DNA from: Theocolax elegans
Taxonomy: Eukaryota > Arthropoda > Insecta > Hymenoptera > Cerocephalidae
Reading direction: 5' to 3'
Assembly: GCA_026168455.1 (NCBI GenBank)
Contig: CM047426.1
Location: forward strand, 82,921,986 to 82,985,985
Length of the DNA stretch: 64,000 bases
Position 1 is the stretch's first letter. Each line of letters begins with the position of its first letter. The notes below the pieces were generated by a model. The model ran no database searches. It was not told where the DNA came from and saw only the letters and a program-made list of their open reading frames with translations. A program made the position numbers and the translations under genes. Shown here in pieces: positions 42,101-55,700 of this stretch.

Positions 42101-45100
42101 CTACATGCAGACTGTTCTCAAACAGAAAGAATGAAAGCAAACACGATGCTATATACATTTAGATTGTAAAATAATTTTTACTTTCCTCCTTCTCTCCTTC
42201 TCCCTCTTCGATATATTTTTTCGGATAGTTACTAACTGCGGGCTGCGGTTGACGGGAGCGCACGCGCGCGTTTAAAATAAGCTGAGTGAGAAAAATGGCT
42301 GTCGTCCAATTTTTTCGGGATAAAACCTACGCAGTCACAGTCTATCGTTGGATGATTATGAAATATTTTCTCCATCGTTATCTTTTTTAGCTGGCAATGT
42401 AAGCTCTAGGTAAAGTGTCGATTGCTCGATGTTCCAACAAATTGGATTGTGCTCTTGTACGTGGTAAACTATATTTTTTTTGAAAAGATAAAAAGATTAA
42501 TACGACATCGTTTTAACTGACACTTTATTGTCGCGTAAAAATAAAATTATATTATCTTAACAATAATTAATTTTTGACTACCTATAACTTTTTATTTTTT
42601 TAAGTTTTACTAGCTTAGCAAGTTCTTTTAAAGTGCGTGTAACTTCATATTTTTTATTCGAAATCTTTACCAAGTTTTGCCAACCTACAATGTTTTAGTA
42701 AAATCGAAAAAAAAACAAATTTTTAGTTCCATTTATCAACAGCAATTCACTTTCTCTTGAATATGTTAAATAGCACCTCATCCCAGAAGACTACGTTCAC
42801 TGCATACTGATAAAAAATTTTCATTTTGATCAATTTTGCAACATTAAAGCTCGATTAAAAAAACCTTATTTTCTTCGAGAATTTACTTCATTTATAAATT
42901 GCTCGACCGCGTAGAGAAAATAACCTTAAATAGCCATTAAAAAAACAAAGAGACATCGAAGAAACTTGAGAAGACAGATAGACATAGAAAGTAGACGATA
43001 GAGCAAAAGAAAGACTGAAAAGTAAAAAGAAAGTAAGTGTAGTAACCTTAAGAACAGCAGTTTTGCCGGTAAGTACGCAATTTCCGGCTTGCGCGGGCCT
43101 ACATCGTCTCTACGAAGGTGGCAGGAAGTTGAAGCTTAAATTACGTTTGGCTAGCCGCGTAAGTATATATAGGGAGTATTTTCACAGCTATACCTCTCCT
43201 TGGAATATGCGGCGTAATTTCCGGACAATTTGTGTTTCCGCGGAAAACGCACAGTGAATTCTTACAGTTATCTTACGTTTTCGCTACGCATTTCTCACTT
43301 TTTATTCCTTTACCTACGCTGCATTGATCCTAGGTGCTGTTACCCTTATTGATTTGCAATAATTATAGAATTTCGCTTGTAATTGTTTATTTAAAACTAA
43401 AATTATGAACTTACCTGTGTTACTTTACAATTTCATAATACAAAATACGTTAAAAATTTAGTAAGAGACTTAAATATATAATTAAATGATATATTAAAAT
43501 TAACAATAATCATCTTAACATGATTTTAAATTACTAATAAAATATGATTGTTTACTTTTTAAAATGATAATTAAGTACTTAATGATAATCGTAATAGAGG
43601 TAATATTTTCTCAAGCAAGCGTAATTTGTCAAGAGATTTTTCTACTACATAATTCTAAAATCCGATTTTATCTCTCTAACAAATAAAAAGAAGAAAAAAC
43701 ACGCACAGTTCCCCATTACGCGCTCCATAAATCCATTTAAAATTTCAAACACATTTAATCCCCCTAAGTAACGTCCTTCTGCTCCCGCCTCAAGCGCCTT
43801 AGACCTATCGCAAGGTAGAAAATCCATCGTAATGACTCCGAAAATGATTTTGAAACGTCCGCATTCGCGATTATAAATCGTTGAATGGTCGATTTATCAT
43901 AGGTATTGGCCCGTGTAAACGGGAGATAGCAACTTACGCAAGACGGATTTTGCTTTCGCACGCGTATATTAAGGGCTTGCGCCTCAAACGAGATTCCCCG
44001 AGCAACAACGAGCTGCAAACGTGATAAGGTCGAAAGGTAGTTTTACCTTGTCAATTTCCCAGCAGCTGAGTAGCAATTATTTTGGTAAAATAAATTTTCC
44101 TTTCGTATGAATTGCCTCTTCTTCCTTCTCGTATACTTTGTTTTGGCCTCCGGTGGTGCTGCAAGTACAACATTTATTTTGTTTTTGTTATCTAATCAAT
44201 TTAATTTCTTTGACGCATATATTTTCTTATATACACATTTTCTCGGTGCCTCATTTATAGAGTTATGCATGTTTATGAAGAAAAATCATTTTCTACTTTA
44301 TGAAATATAATTGGTGTGTTAAATTAGTGTATTAAAAATAAAATTTGGCATACTACTTTATCCTCCAACTATATAAAATTATAGAAAACCCTAGATTTTA
44401 AACAATAAAAAAGTGTATTTAATGTTTACAAATTCGATGTTAAATAAGAAGTTTCGTTTCTAATAAATATAACTTCGTATAATTTTATAAGCAAGAAAGT
44501 TTTATTACTGAAAAAGCTTACAAAAGAAATAAAACGGGATTATTGTTGAATATTAAATTACTGTCAATTTTTTATTGTAAATAATACATAAAAATATAGT
44601 TTTAAATTGTTTTGAAAACTTTGTAAAATCGTACTATTAAGCCTAATACATTTCATAAACAAAATTGGCATTATTTAAAAAAAGATTTGCTCAATAATAT
44701 AAATGTGTAAATCTTTATTTATAAATATTGTAGTTATACTTTTCATAGAGAAAATAATTAGAAAATTTAAATTGTACTAAGAGAGATAATAAAATATTAA
44801 TGTGCATCCAAGTTTACTTATATATATAGAAACTATAAATTTTGAACATTCTAATCTAGACTGCGGGGGATTGTTAAATCGTGACAAATAGCCAAATATA
44901 AATTGTTATATCAATAGGTAGGTAAAGCATAAAACGAGATAAAAGCCGTATAAAGTCATCGCGCAATGCAAAGGTTAATAAAAGGCCGCGAGATAGTCGA
45001 AATACCAAGACAGTAATTTGACTCGAGTAGATAGTATAGCGTTGGTAGGGGTAGACTTTACGGTTAAGGGAACCGGCGATTAAAGTCGAGCCAAGCTCGA

Positions 45101-48100
45101 TTGCGTTTGACTTAAGTCCGATCATTAAATGAGCATCGTAAAGACGGAACACCAAAGAAAAACCCGTGTTATTTTCCAAAGAAAATTCTGATCGTCAGTC
45201 TTCGTTATACGTCCGTGAGGAAAGAGAATGAAGAAAGGTCCTATCGTGCTCTGCCCTACTTATTAGGCAATAAATTGGGCATGGATGTTCTCATGTAAGC
45301 TCCTTTTTGTCAAGAAACGCTTTCATTCGCATTAAGCCAAAATCTCCAAGACAATTTGCTTTTGTATTTAACCAAATGTATATACCGATACTTGTGCTCA
45401 ATTAACTTAGTGTTCAAATTTAAAAAAAATATATTGAATTAAATAAAATGTTATCAATGTTTTTGAAATAATATGAGTATCGTTGTAAAAAAGTGAGGAT
45501 CTTCTAAAAAAATTGTGCGTTGAATACTGAACAATTGGTTAATGTATACTATTTTGTAATACGTATAAATTGTAACTCTCGCTTTAATTAAATGCAAATA
45601 TTAATTATTTATTTAGAAATATCAACATTAATTATTATTTATTTATATGATTGATAAATATTTTGATTATATTAGAAGCAAATTAATTGGGTCAAATAAT
45701 GTAGAATTTGTTTAATATGCACTGAACAAATATTATTTGTCGAATAAATAAATACATAAGCTTTGACCATTATGATACAGTTCAACAACCAGCTTTTTAT
45801 ATGTGTACCGCATGAAAAGAATACTAATCGAACCTCTTGGCGCTACGATTCGCCGTCTCGAGCTGTTAGATCTCACACGGAAAGTAACTCCAACCAGATA
45901 TATATACCGTTTCGGCTTGGAAGAAAAATATATTTAAAAACAATCATGTCACACAATCGCGAAGAGGCACGAAAAAAGTTTAAAGAGCGCATGAATTTTT
46001 TAATTACTCAATTATAATCATAACGTATTTCACTTCGATTAAAATTTCATCGATATTACATATACAAACTTAATATTTTTAAAAATTTAACAATCAAATT
46101 TTGTTTAATATAAATAACGGTTTAAAAACGCAACGGCAACGGGATCGTGGCAGTAGAAAAAGACATTCTATTCTTCTTATATTGAGCTAAATGATGATAA
46201 TATTTTGAAAAAGTATAATAAATTTGTGTCAATAATTAAAATGCTATTTATAATCGTATAAAATAAATCTAAATATAGGGAAATATATCCACATCGATCA
46301 GCGTGTAAAAAAAATGATCCTCTTACATCATAAGCATCATCAAGAAGCGTTAAGAAATCGATAAATCGAGCTCCGTAAAATCGGCTTCTCGCGGTGAATT
46401 AAACTGCGTTCTTTTTCTCGGGCTACACACGCGAAGAATCCGCGATGAAACAGCCGTGGATAACAAATGGAAATCATACTGAATCTATTATCCACTAAGT
46501 ATATTCGTGTAAGCAAAAGGTGAACCATCTGCTTTTGGTTATTTTACTGTGTGTTTCTTATCTTTTCCCTACCGGGCGAAAGATTGCCTTCATTAAGTCA
46601 ATCGTAATAGGGTCTTGCTTATCAAGCGCAGGCACTCGTCAGTTTTTGGTTTATTGATGATACGATTAATTAAAGAATGAGAAGCGTAAAACTTTCATTT
46701 TTGGAGGGGACACATTTTTATTAAGGTTTAGAAAATTTTCACGGATTATCGACTGGGGTTTATGAAGAGCGTGGAGCAAGATAAGAATATCATCCTATAA
46801 CATATTTTTTACCAAAATTTGTAATAAGATTTTGTACTCAAGGAAATCGACTGATTTGTATTAATATAAATTCGTTTGCACTCTATATCCATTGTTTATT
46901 GACGTATAATAAAAATATTGTGTCACGATTGGTCAATTCAATTTGTTTTTAAAAATTGTTGATTCGTTTATTGATATACCGTTCCAAAAATATTGGTATA
47001 TTTATTTAAAAAATATTAGAAAGTATTTAACCCCCAATTGTAATATCAGATGATGAACAAGTAGACGTAGAACAAAGTTATAGAAAATCCTGTAGAATTA
47101 TTGACGTAAACATACAAATCGAGGTATCGAACTGATACTAAAAAAAATATCGCTGTTCATCGTCCGATCAACATCATCCGACTTGTACTGCTAATCAAAG
47201 CTGAGATAATAGGGCTTTCGATCTATTCGCTTTGCGATTACCGGGCGGTCAGAGAGACACCTTTTTGTTTAAGTAATTATTATATCCGAAATATCCGAAT
47301 TGTCATATTATGTATATATGTTCTATTTTATAACATAACAAATACATCACAGCTGCAAAATATTATTACTTGCATTATTTTATTAATATATTATACGTGT
47401 CAGTTTCTCGTATATCAAATATGATGCGACACTAATGTGTAACATCAATTGCCTAGTAATATCATTCTACAAAATAGTCTATAATTTAGTATAATTCAAC
47501 TATTATTATTACTGGTAGCTCCCTGAAATCAATATTTCAAACAAATTTACACAATATATATCTACACATGTGCGTGTGCATGTGTGTATATTTTTTCCCC
47601 TTTATCAGAAAGAGAAGTGCGTGGTTAGAGATAATCTCTCATTAAGTTTTTCGACCCCGTACCTGTTTTTCGCATAAAACACGTAATAAATTTGAGGGCG
47701 TAAACAGTAGGCCATTTCTCAGGCTCGGGAAAGAGCCGTGATTTAATAATAGCGCATACAAGAATATAGCCACGAGAAGTTATGAACTGCCGTGGTCGAG
47801 AATTTCTTTTCTCAATGTGCATCGTCATATTTGTTTATGTGCAAAAACCACTAAAATTACTTGCATTATATGGAAAACGCACTTTGAAACATCAACACGT
47901 TTAAAATAATTGAAAATAAATTAATTACTTATATGTTTGAACTAAACTTCTCACAATAACACTTTCTACTTCTTTACCACTTATTTTTGGTGGATTATAT
48001 GCTTGTTATTAATAAAAGTGATTTCGATTATAATAATCATTATAAATATATGCATAACTATGTTGATGAATACCGTGAAATTTCATGCGCCAAGTATGAA

Positions 48101-49610
48101 AATAAGAGAAGGAACGCATCGTATCCTTTATATACAAGTTATCGAATACCTTAAATAGAAGGACCTACAAAATTTTCGCATCTGCGGTTTGTCGTGATAA
48201 GAGATGTGATGAAATTGTGCTGCGTAGAAGATAAAGCCACTTTAAATATTCCATTCATTTCCTTTGGCCTTTTAAATTTTCATGACGCCTACGAATAATG
48301 CATAATTCAATGCGGTAAAACGTCAGTGCGAGACGCGCGCAGCTCCTTCATCCTTCGGTCTCGTCACTGCACGATGCTCATTTATCCTCGTTCAAGACTA
48401 AATGTAACTTTAGAACAACATTTCGTTTCGAAAAAAAATGTGATTGCTAATGTAATATTACTCGTGATAGAAATAATATTTTTATTCTAAAACATTACTT
48501 AACTTAATTGTAAACAATTGATATTATAATATGGTCAAACGAGATTATTGTTTATATATATGGAATACAACTTGAATTTCAATTAAGAAATTACTGAGAA
48601 ATTATTACTAATTTCATACAAACCTTACATTATATGGGATTCCTAAATTTTTCAAAAATTCGAAAAGTATTCTCATAAAATTTCGAAGAGCCATAAAATA
48701 TTTTACAGAATTGGTATATTCGCGGTAGGAGTTTTGTCGATGAGTTCACCCACACACACACACTCGTGCAAACAAACACATATGCAACTAAAGGAAAGGA
48801 AATTCACACTTCTTTCATTAGCGGGAACCGAGTCCGAAATTGACCGCGCGTGCCGGCGTCGCCAGAAGCATTTTTACGAGGGAGCTTAACCGCACGAGCT
48901 CCCTTTCTTCGATAACACAAAGCCGGGAATTTATTTTCACGAGTCGCACTCGGGCGCGCGCCCGCGCGCTCGCGTCCGTGCAACCTGCAAGTCCGGTGCA
49001 AAACCAACCGCGTTAAAGGCGTAAATTACACGGGGTAATTCCGTGACCTTTCCTGAAGCTCCTGCGCTAATTATATATAAGAACGAGCTGGAACCACTAC
49101 GCTCAAGCTTAGACCTTCGCAGTAATGCTTGAGCATGATAAATCGACTTTTAATATCTTTTACTGAACCAACCTATTAAATGCTCCGTTTGATCTTTTCT
49201 TTCTTTATGAAGAACGATGCGATTTCTTTCTTTTTTTTCAAATAATTCATTCCCTCTTTATGCATACTTATTCATTAGTTTTTTATGCGTTATTTTAGGA
49301 TTTTAACGAACTAGTGCTCTAAAAAGTTTTTCGTAACAATAAGATTCAAACGATTTCTCTTGCTAATTAGAATCTCCATATTTATACATTCTCTTATTAA
49401 TAGGAATAATTAATTCATTATTAATCATAGAAAAATAAACGCTTACCGTAAGTACCAAAATGTTATTCACTTGGAACGATATACTTAAGAAGTATTAAGT
49501 CACTTCTTAGATTGCGTAAAAGTATACATAAGCTCCTTTCAAGCTTCTCTTCTACAGCTTTTTTTGCTTTTGCTTCATGACGTATACCGGCACATAAGGG
49601 TTTCAAAACT

Positions 49611-49612
<2 letters not shown>

Positions 49613-49697
<85 letters not shown>
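49613..49697. repeat. (AG)42 microsatellite
   Basis: Eighty-five bases of perfect AG/GA repeat, continuing slightly interrupted to about 49706. This is the longest perfect microsatellite in the window. It is a homopurine tract that can form H-DNA. Confidence 0.95.
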
Positions 49698-49707
<10 letters not shown>

Positions 49708-51390
49708 GAGCGAGAGTTAACTACTTTCTTCAGCTAAGATCGAACTTGACTTAAAATCGGAAGAATTACTTTTTAATAAATTATAAACATTATTGCTTAA
49801 CCACTGTACGATTTTATTCTAAATTAATGTTAAAAATCAAAATGTTCTTTTTAAAATCTCAAGTTAATCATATTTATGAGTATAATACGCAAGATAAAAA
49901 TTCTGTTCGAAGTTATAAAAAAATGTTATTAGATAGTCGTACATGTATGTTTCACTTGAATCTGCGATGAAATTAAAAAACAAGAATAAAATAAGTGGCT
50001 AAAAAATTAAAATAAAATAGTGAAAGTTATCGATCGGCATCTGAGTTGAACGTCCTAATTCATAAAATGCTTCGATCCATTACGTATATTTAAAAAAAAT
50101 GAAGGAGACGATGAAATCCGACTACCTCTATAGGAACACGCAATTGAGCCCAGCTCCTCACCTACAACAAACCGATCGATCAATCTCCTGGAGCGGCTTC
50201 CATATAGAATAGAAGCTCGCGCGCGCGCCGACACATAGACACATATATAACGAAGCATTACCCGGGGCATCGTCTCTGCGACTCGTTGCGCGTCTGACCC
50301 ATTTCGCGTTGCACTACTGCCAGCGATAAAAGGCGATTCTCTTTCCTTCATTTTTTTTTCTTCGTCCGGTTATATACCACGCGTCCTTTCTCGCACCTAT
50401 CTCCACCTCTCTCCTGCTTTTGTCTCAGGCTCGCGCGCACAGTTTTCTGTTAACAGGACGGAACAAAGGGAGCGAACTTCACCTGTCTTCTAGACAGCCG
50501 TCCTTGTATCTTCCTTCTTCTTTTGGGATTTATTTTTCGAAGGAGGACCGAAGAAGCCCCCGTCGTTGAATCGCTTTTGTGTCTCGGATGTTTGATAGAT
50601 TATTTATTGCGGAGAGGGGTCGCGTTCTATGTGCCTGGCTTTTTTATTATTAGAACCTTCTAAGGATATATATGGTCAGTCGCGAGCTTTTTTCAAAATC
50701 GCAAGCGTGTCCTCACTCCCGGCTTCCTTGGATATACGTGTTGTCATCGAAATTGTATCCAACAATTTATGGACTTCGTCCCTATTGTTCCGAGTTATTT
50801 GAAAAGTTTGTCAATTATTGTTTTCGTTCCTCATTTTTTCACCCTGCTCTTCTTTTGTATACCTTACTGTACTCCAGCATCAGTCAGAGTGTATATATTC
50901 TTCGTATATTGTATTATTTTGTTTATAATTTTCATATATTTAAAATATTTTAAATAGAATTATTATATTTTACGATGCAATAATGAACAATATTTCTAAT
51001 TTCATTCTCTTCAGAGTTATTTAATTATTGTATACAAAAATAAAACAAATGCAGTTATTATATATATTCTCGCAATGTTTATATATCTGTTATATGCATT
51101 TGTAAATTGTCAGTAATATTATACGCACATTTTATTGTATTTGTTTACTGTATAGTAAAATGGAATCTTTAATTAAGAGAAAATCCATCAATATAAAATA
51201 ACAAATCAATTATTGTTACAAAATCATTATTTTTTTTAAATTAAATTTACCTTACCAACGCTGAATTTTATACAATTGACCCGACAGTTCTTAATGAAAA
51301 TAAACGTTAGTTATTAACCAAGCTTTAAAAATATAATTATCGTACCGGCGTACTTATCTTGCACATTTACTTATTTAATTATCAAAAAGA

Positions 51391-52399
51391 AGTAGCTGGG
51401 GTATTCCACGTGAAGTGGTCCGATCAAAATTTTAAAATGCCCCAAATTTTGGGTACACATTGCAAATGTTTTTCAGAATACAGAAAAAAAATTTTAGGTA
51501 CTGGAATTTATTAGTTCAAAAGTTATTCTAACCTCAAAAAGTGAACTTTTTCCAGTTTTTTTCAACACCAGCTGGGTTCATCGCTATTTAACTCAAAATC
51601 TATCAACTTTTACTATAGAACATTATATGTAACATTCGTTGCTAATTATGTCTAGAATTTATCCTTCTGGGTTAGAATTTCTAATTTCAAGGTAAATGTT
51701 AGATAAACTACGTGTCAATATTCAACTTGAAAAAAAACTAACTTCGCCACAATTGATTTTTTTATCCAAAAGTCCAAAAGAAAGCTTGGAGCAATACCTT
51801 TCAAATGATCTGTAGCATTTTTATGGCCTTCAATTCTGCAAAAAGTTATGATAATTTAAAGAAAGACAAAAAATTCACAAAAATTAATATGGTATTTCCC
51901 ATTTAAATTTTTAAAAAAATTTCGTCTTTCTTTAAATTATCATAACTTTTTACAGAATTGAAGGCCATAAAAATGCTACAGATCATTTGAAAGGTATTGC
52001 TCCAAGCTTTCTTTTGGACTTTTGGATAAAAAAATCAATTGTGGCGAAGTTAGTTTTTTTTAAGTTGAATGTTGACATGTAGTTTATTTGTCTTTAACCT
52101 TGAGATTGGAAATTCTAACCCAGAAGGATAAATTCTAGACATAATTAGCAACGAATGTTACATATAATGTTCTATAGTAAAAGTTGATAGATTTTGAGTT
52201 AAATAGCGATGAACCCAGCTGGTGTTGAAAAAAACTGGAAAAAGTTCACTTTTTGAGGTTAGAATAACTTTTGAACTAATAAATTCCAGTACCTAAAAAT
52301 TTTTTTCTGTATTCTGAAAAACATTTGCAATGTGTACCCAAAATTTGGGGCATTTTAAAATTTTGATCGGACCACTTCACGTGGAATACCCCAGCTACT
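51391..52399. mobile_element. Near-perfect 1-kb palindromic foldback element
   Basis: The left arm 51391-51867 (about 477 bp) is repeated in inverted orientation at 51924-52399, with only about 56 bp of loop between. Termini read AGTAGCTGGGGTATTCC on both strands. By eye the arms differ at about a dozen positions, mostly clustered around 51685-51745. A TA dinucleotide lies at each outer edge, consistent with a TA target-site duplication of the Tc1/mariner type, but being palindromic this is not decisive. There is no open frame of a transposase. It is best called a non-autonomous DNA transposon with very long terminal inverted repeats. RNA from it would fold into a hairpin of nearly 480 bp. 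Confidence 0.85.
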
Positions 52400-52683
52400 A
52401 AAAGTTGAGTCGTTATAATTAATTAATTATTTAACCGACAAGGTTGACCATCTATCTCAAAGTCTGCAATAGACGATCACCGTAATATTACATCTACGAA
52501 TCCTCTTAATTAACTGCACCGCAAATACGAAACGGAAATGTGCGATTCGTCCCAACGGAAAGTTTCTACTTCGCCTTCTGCGCGCAACCGCTGGAACGGC
52601 TTCGCAACTACTTGCCGTTTATACAATCGCGCTTAAGTTATCGTCTCGCGTTTGATCAATCAGCAACCCCATCAGCAAACATC

Positions 52684-52717
<34 letters not shown>

Positions 52718-55700
52718 GGAAGCGCCGAGTCAAACGATTGTCGGCTGACTAATCGATTCGAGATATTCCTAAGGATAAGATAAACTCGTGAAAACTTTTC
52801 TCGAGTTTCATTGGATGCTTATATAGCCAAGTATTGTATTTCAAACTTTTAAGCAGGTGTTAGCCGAGTTTTATTAACATTTTTGAATCAAAAACTTGAA
52901 TTAAATAAAGTAAATTTATTTCTGATTGAAATACAATTTTTTTTTCTTCAGTGAACTAAATTAATTTGATAAATCCATATTTGTTATTACTTTTGACAAA
53001 AATTATTCCATTCCAATCTTAAAAAATTATGCAATAATTTTATAGCTCCAATTTAAAAAAAAATTTAGAATCTTAGAAAAAAAAATTATCGGTCAAGGAA
53101 TAAATAACTTTTAAAGTTCAATAAAACTTTGTTGTATCTATAATAATAAAATCAGTATTGCATTTTCCAGGCGACAGTTTGAAGTGAAAAACGATAGAAT
53201 CACGTAGACAAAGTATAAAAGTACCGTGTATTGCTGAACTAATACTAGGATGATCGTAAAAAATCTAGCGGGAACTAAGAAAACCTCCGACGCAAAGCCT
53301 ATCGAGGAAGGACAAAATCCTTTGGAATGAAATGGACGAAAAGGTTAAACGTCAGAGGCTGAAACTTTGCTGGTGAAATGGGCGCCGTCAAGAAGGGTTA
53401 AACACTGACGAACAGGAACCATACCGAAGTCAAATGACTAAGGTTTCTCGGTTCAACCTAACTTTATATGCGTCGAGATGAGAGGTTTTAATTAAAAGAT
53501 GCCCGACATGGAATACTCGTAACGTTACGTCCATAAAAAAAGTAAACACCCTAGATGGTTACATGGATAATAGCTGCATCGCAATCTCGCATTCTAATTT
53601 GGTGATGCATTAAAAGTGCGATAAAAATCAAGTTGATTGAAATATGTTTGAAAGAACTATTTAAAGTGAACTGTATTGATGATTAAATTGCGGAATAGGA
53701 CTAAATGAAATTTAATTAATTATTGGGCTTGCGTAATCTTTCAGTGATACTTCAGTGATACTACATTTTTTCCGTAATTATCAATTAATAAATCTTAATA
53801 GTAGTTTCTATATCAAATATTATATAATATTGATTAAAAATTAATATTTCTTATTGCTTGCACACTGATAAATATTTTTTATGTAGGTGTATTTCTAAGT
53901 AATATTATCTTCGAAAATAAATAACCAGTATTTTCCATAGTGTTCAATTTTTCATTTGCTCTTTTGCAATATAAAATTTAACAACTATAGTATTGTATGA
54001 AGGAAGTCCATTTATTTACATTCAATGTACAAGATTTTTACTAAAAATTCCAAAAATAAATTTACAATCGAGACATTAAGTAAAACATATTTTATTTTAA
54101 AAGCGCATTTGTTTTAGAAATAGTAGAATAGCTAGTTACTGAATATAGAAACATTTCCACGCGGTTGATCGAAATTTAATTATTCAAATAATGAATTGTT
54201 GAATAGTTTGAATGAATATGCCGAAAATCATAACAGTAGGTAACACCGAAAATCAATAACTGCACTTAACGCGAGGATGAAAATAAATAGAAAAAAAATA
54301 TCTAAATGAAAAACGCGTCGACTTACACAAAATAAAGAAAAAGTTGTGCACCGCGGGGCAAGCCAAAAAACGATGAATAAATCAAGAAAGCCGATATACG
54401 TGGAAGCTCGAAGCTATTCCCTGGTAAATTCGTCGAACGTATCTTTCGGCAACAGTAGCGCAAAACTTTCCAACGCCGACACATACTCCCGCATCCTCTC
54501 TCTCACTCTCTCTGTCTCTGTCTGTCTGTCTGTCTCTCTCTTTCTCTCTTTCTCTCGCCTAAAAAAAAGATAGAGAGCCCTACTAGTTCGGTATTATCAT
54601 CACGACCACTGGCAGCGATCCAGTGCCAACTCGCTCACCCCTACCAAACCTTCCCCCCTTCTCACCAAGTCGTAACTTGGAGTCGATGAGGGGAGAGCTG
54701 ACTGAAGGGGAAAAAATAAAAGAAATAAAGAAAAGCTCGGCAGCAAAATGCTCAAATCTACAATTTCCACTTTTCCGAGTGACCGATAACATCGACAGGG
54801 CGCTAGTCGTGCGTCGCCTCGTGCGGCGGCTTTCGCTTTGTCAGCTATCGGCGGATGCTCCTCTTCTCTGCACTCATTGTTTCCGTCCTTTACTTTTTGC
54901 GGTATACATTGTCTTCTTTCTTCTAAAAAGCGTGTTTGCGCATTTACCTAACAGTCATCGCGATAATCAATATTAAATATCCCTAATGGAAATTGAGCAT
55001 TTTGAGGTTAGTTAAATTCGTTTTGGGTCATTAGTTATGGATTTATTGTCTATTTTTGGTCAAATTCCCAGTTTCGAGATAAAAATATTTTATGAATCCC
55101 TTGATTTCTTCTATCTTAAAATATTATAAACTTATAAAATAAGAATGATTTTGCATATGTAAATAAAAGCATGTATTAAATTAGTTTTATAAATTTCTAT
55201 TAAGTATACAATGTAAGTAAAGTGTATGAATTAATAAAATGTACATAATCGATAAAATTCACGCTATATATAACTATGTAGTATTAATAATAATTTTTTC
55301 AAATGCAAATATTAATATATAAACATATAAATATATATTACTGCAACTGTACTCTACAACGTTAATAATTAAACGTATTGCATTAATAAGCAGAAATCGA
55401 TATACAAGTGACTTATCGTACATTTATCGAAAATTTATAAAAAAACGTTAAATATCTAAATATTTAAATTTCATATGCGTACTATATTTACGTAAACGTC
55501 GAGTTGAAAAAAGGCAATAAAATTGACAACTACGTATACGAGTAACGCGTACGAGTATATCGTTGTGAAACACATGGGTGTATAGGTACGAGCGTGCACT
55601 TTGCACGTTGACAAAACCGTAAACGCGAGACAGTAAAGTAAAAGAGAGGAGGAGGAGGAAGTTGGCGCCAGCCCACCAGTCTCAAAAGGAACAACGCGCG

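Larger units (their letters stand above)
35417..51390. other. Non-coding stretch with microsatellites, no supported gene
   Basis: About 16 kb without a recognisable exon. CpG-rich patches lie at 37140-37400, 43060-43260, 48800-49050 and 50200-50620. A GA-rich tract is at 41121-41170 and a C-run at 41543-41562. Most of the rest is A+T-rich. Frames of 60-100 codons occur in the CpG patches on both strands and look like chance. Confidence 0.5.

Noticed and set aside
54583..54976. Overlapping frames on both strands in a CpG-rich patch
   Set aside because: Opposite-strand overlap and low-complexity peptide content; nothing recognisable.
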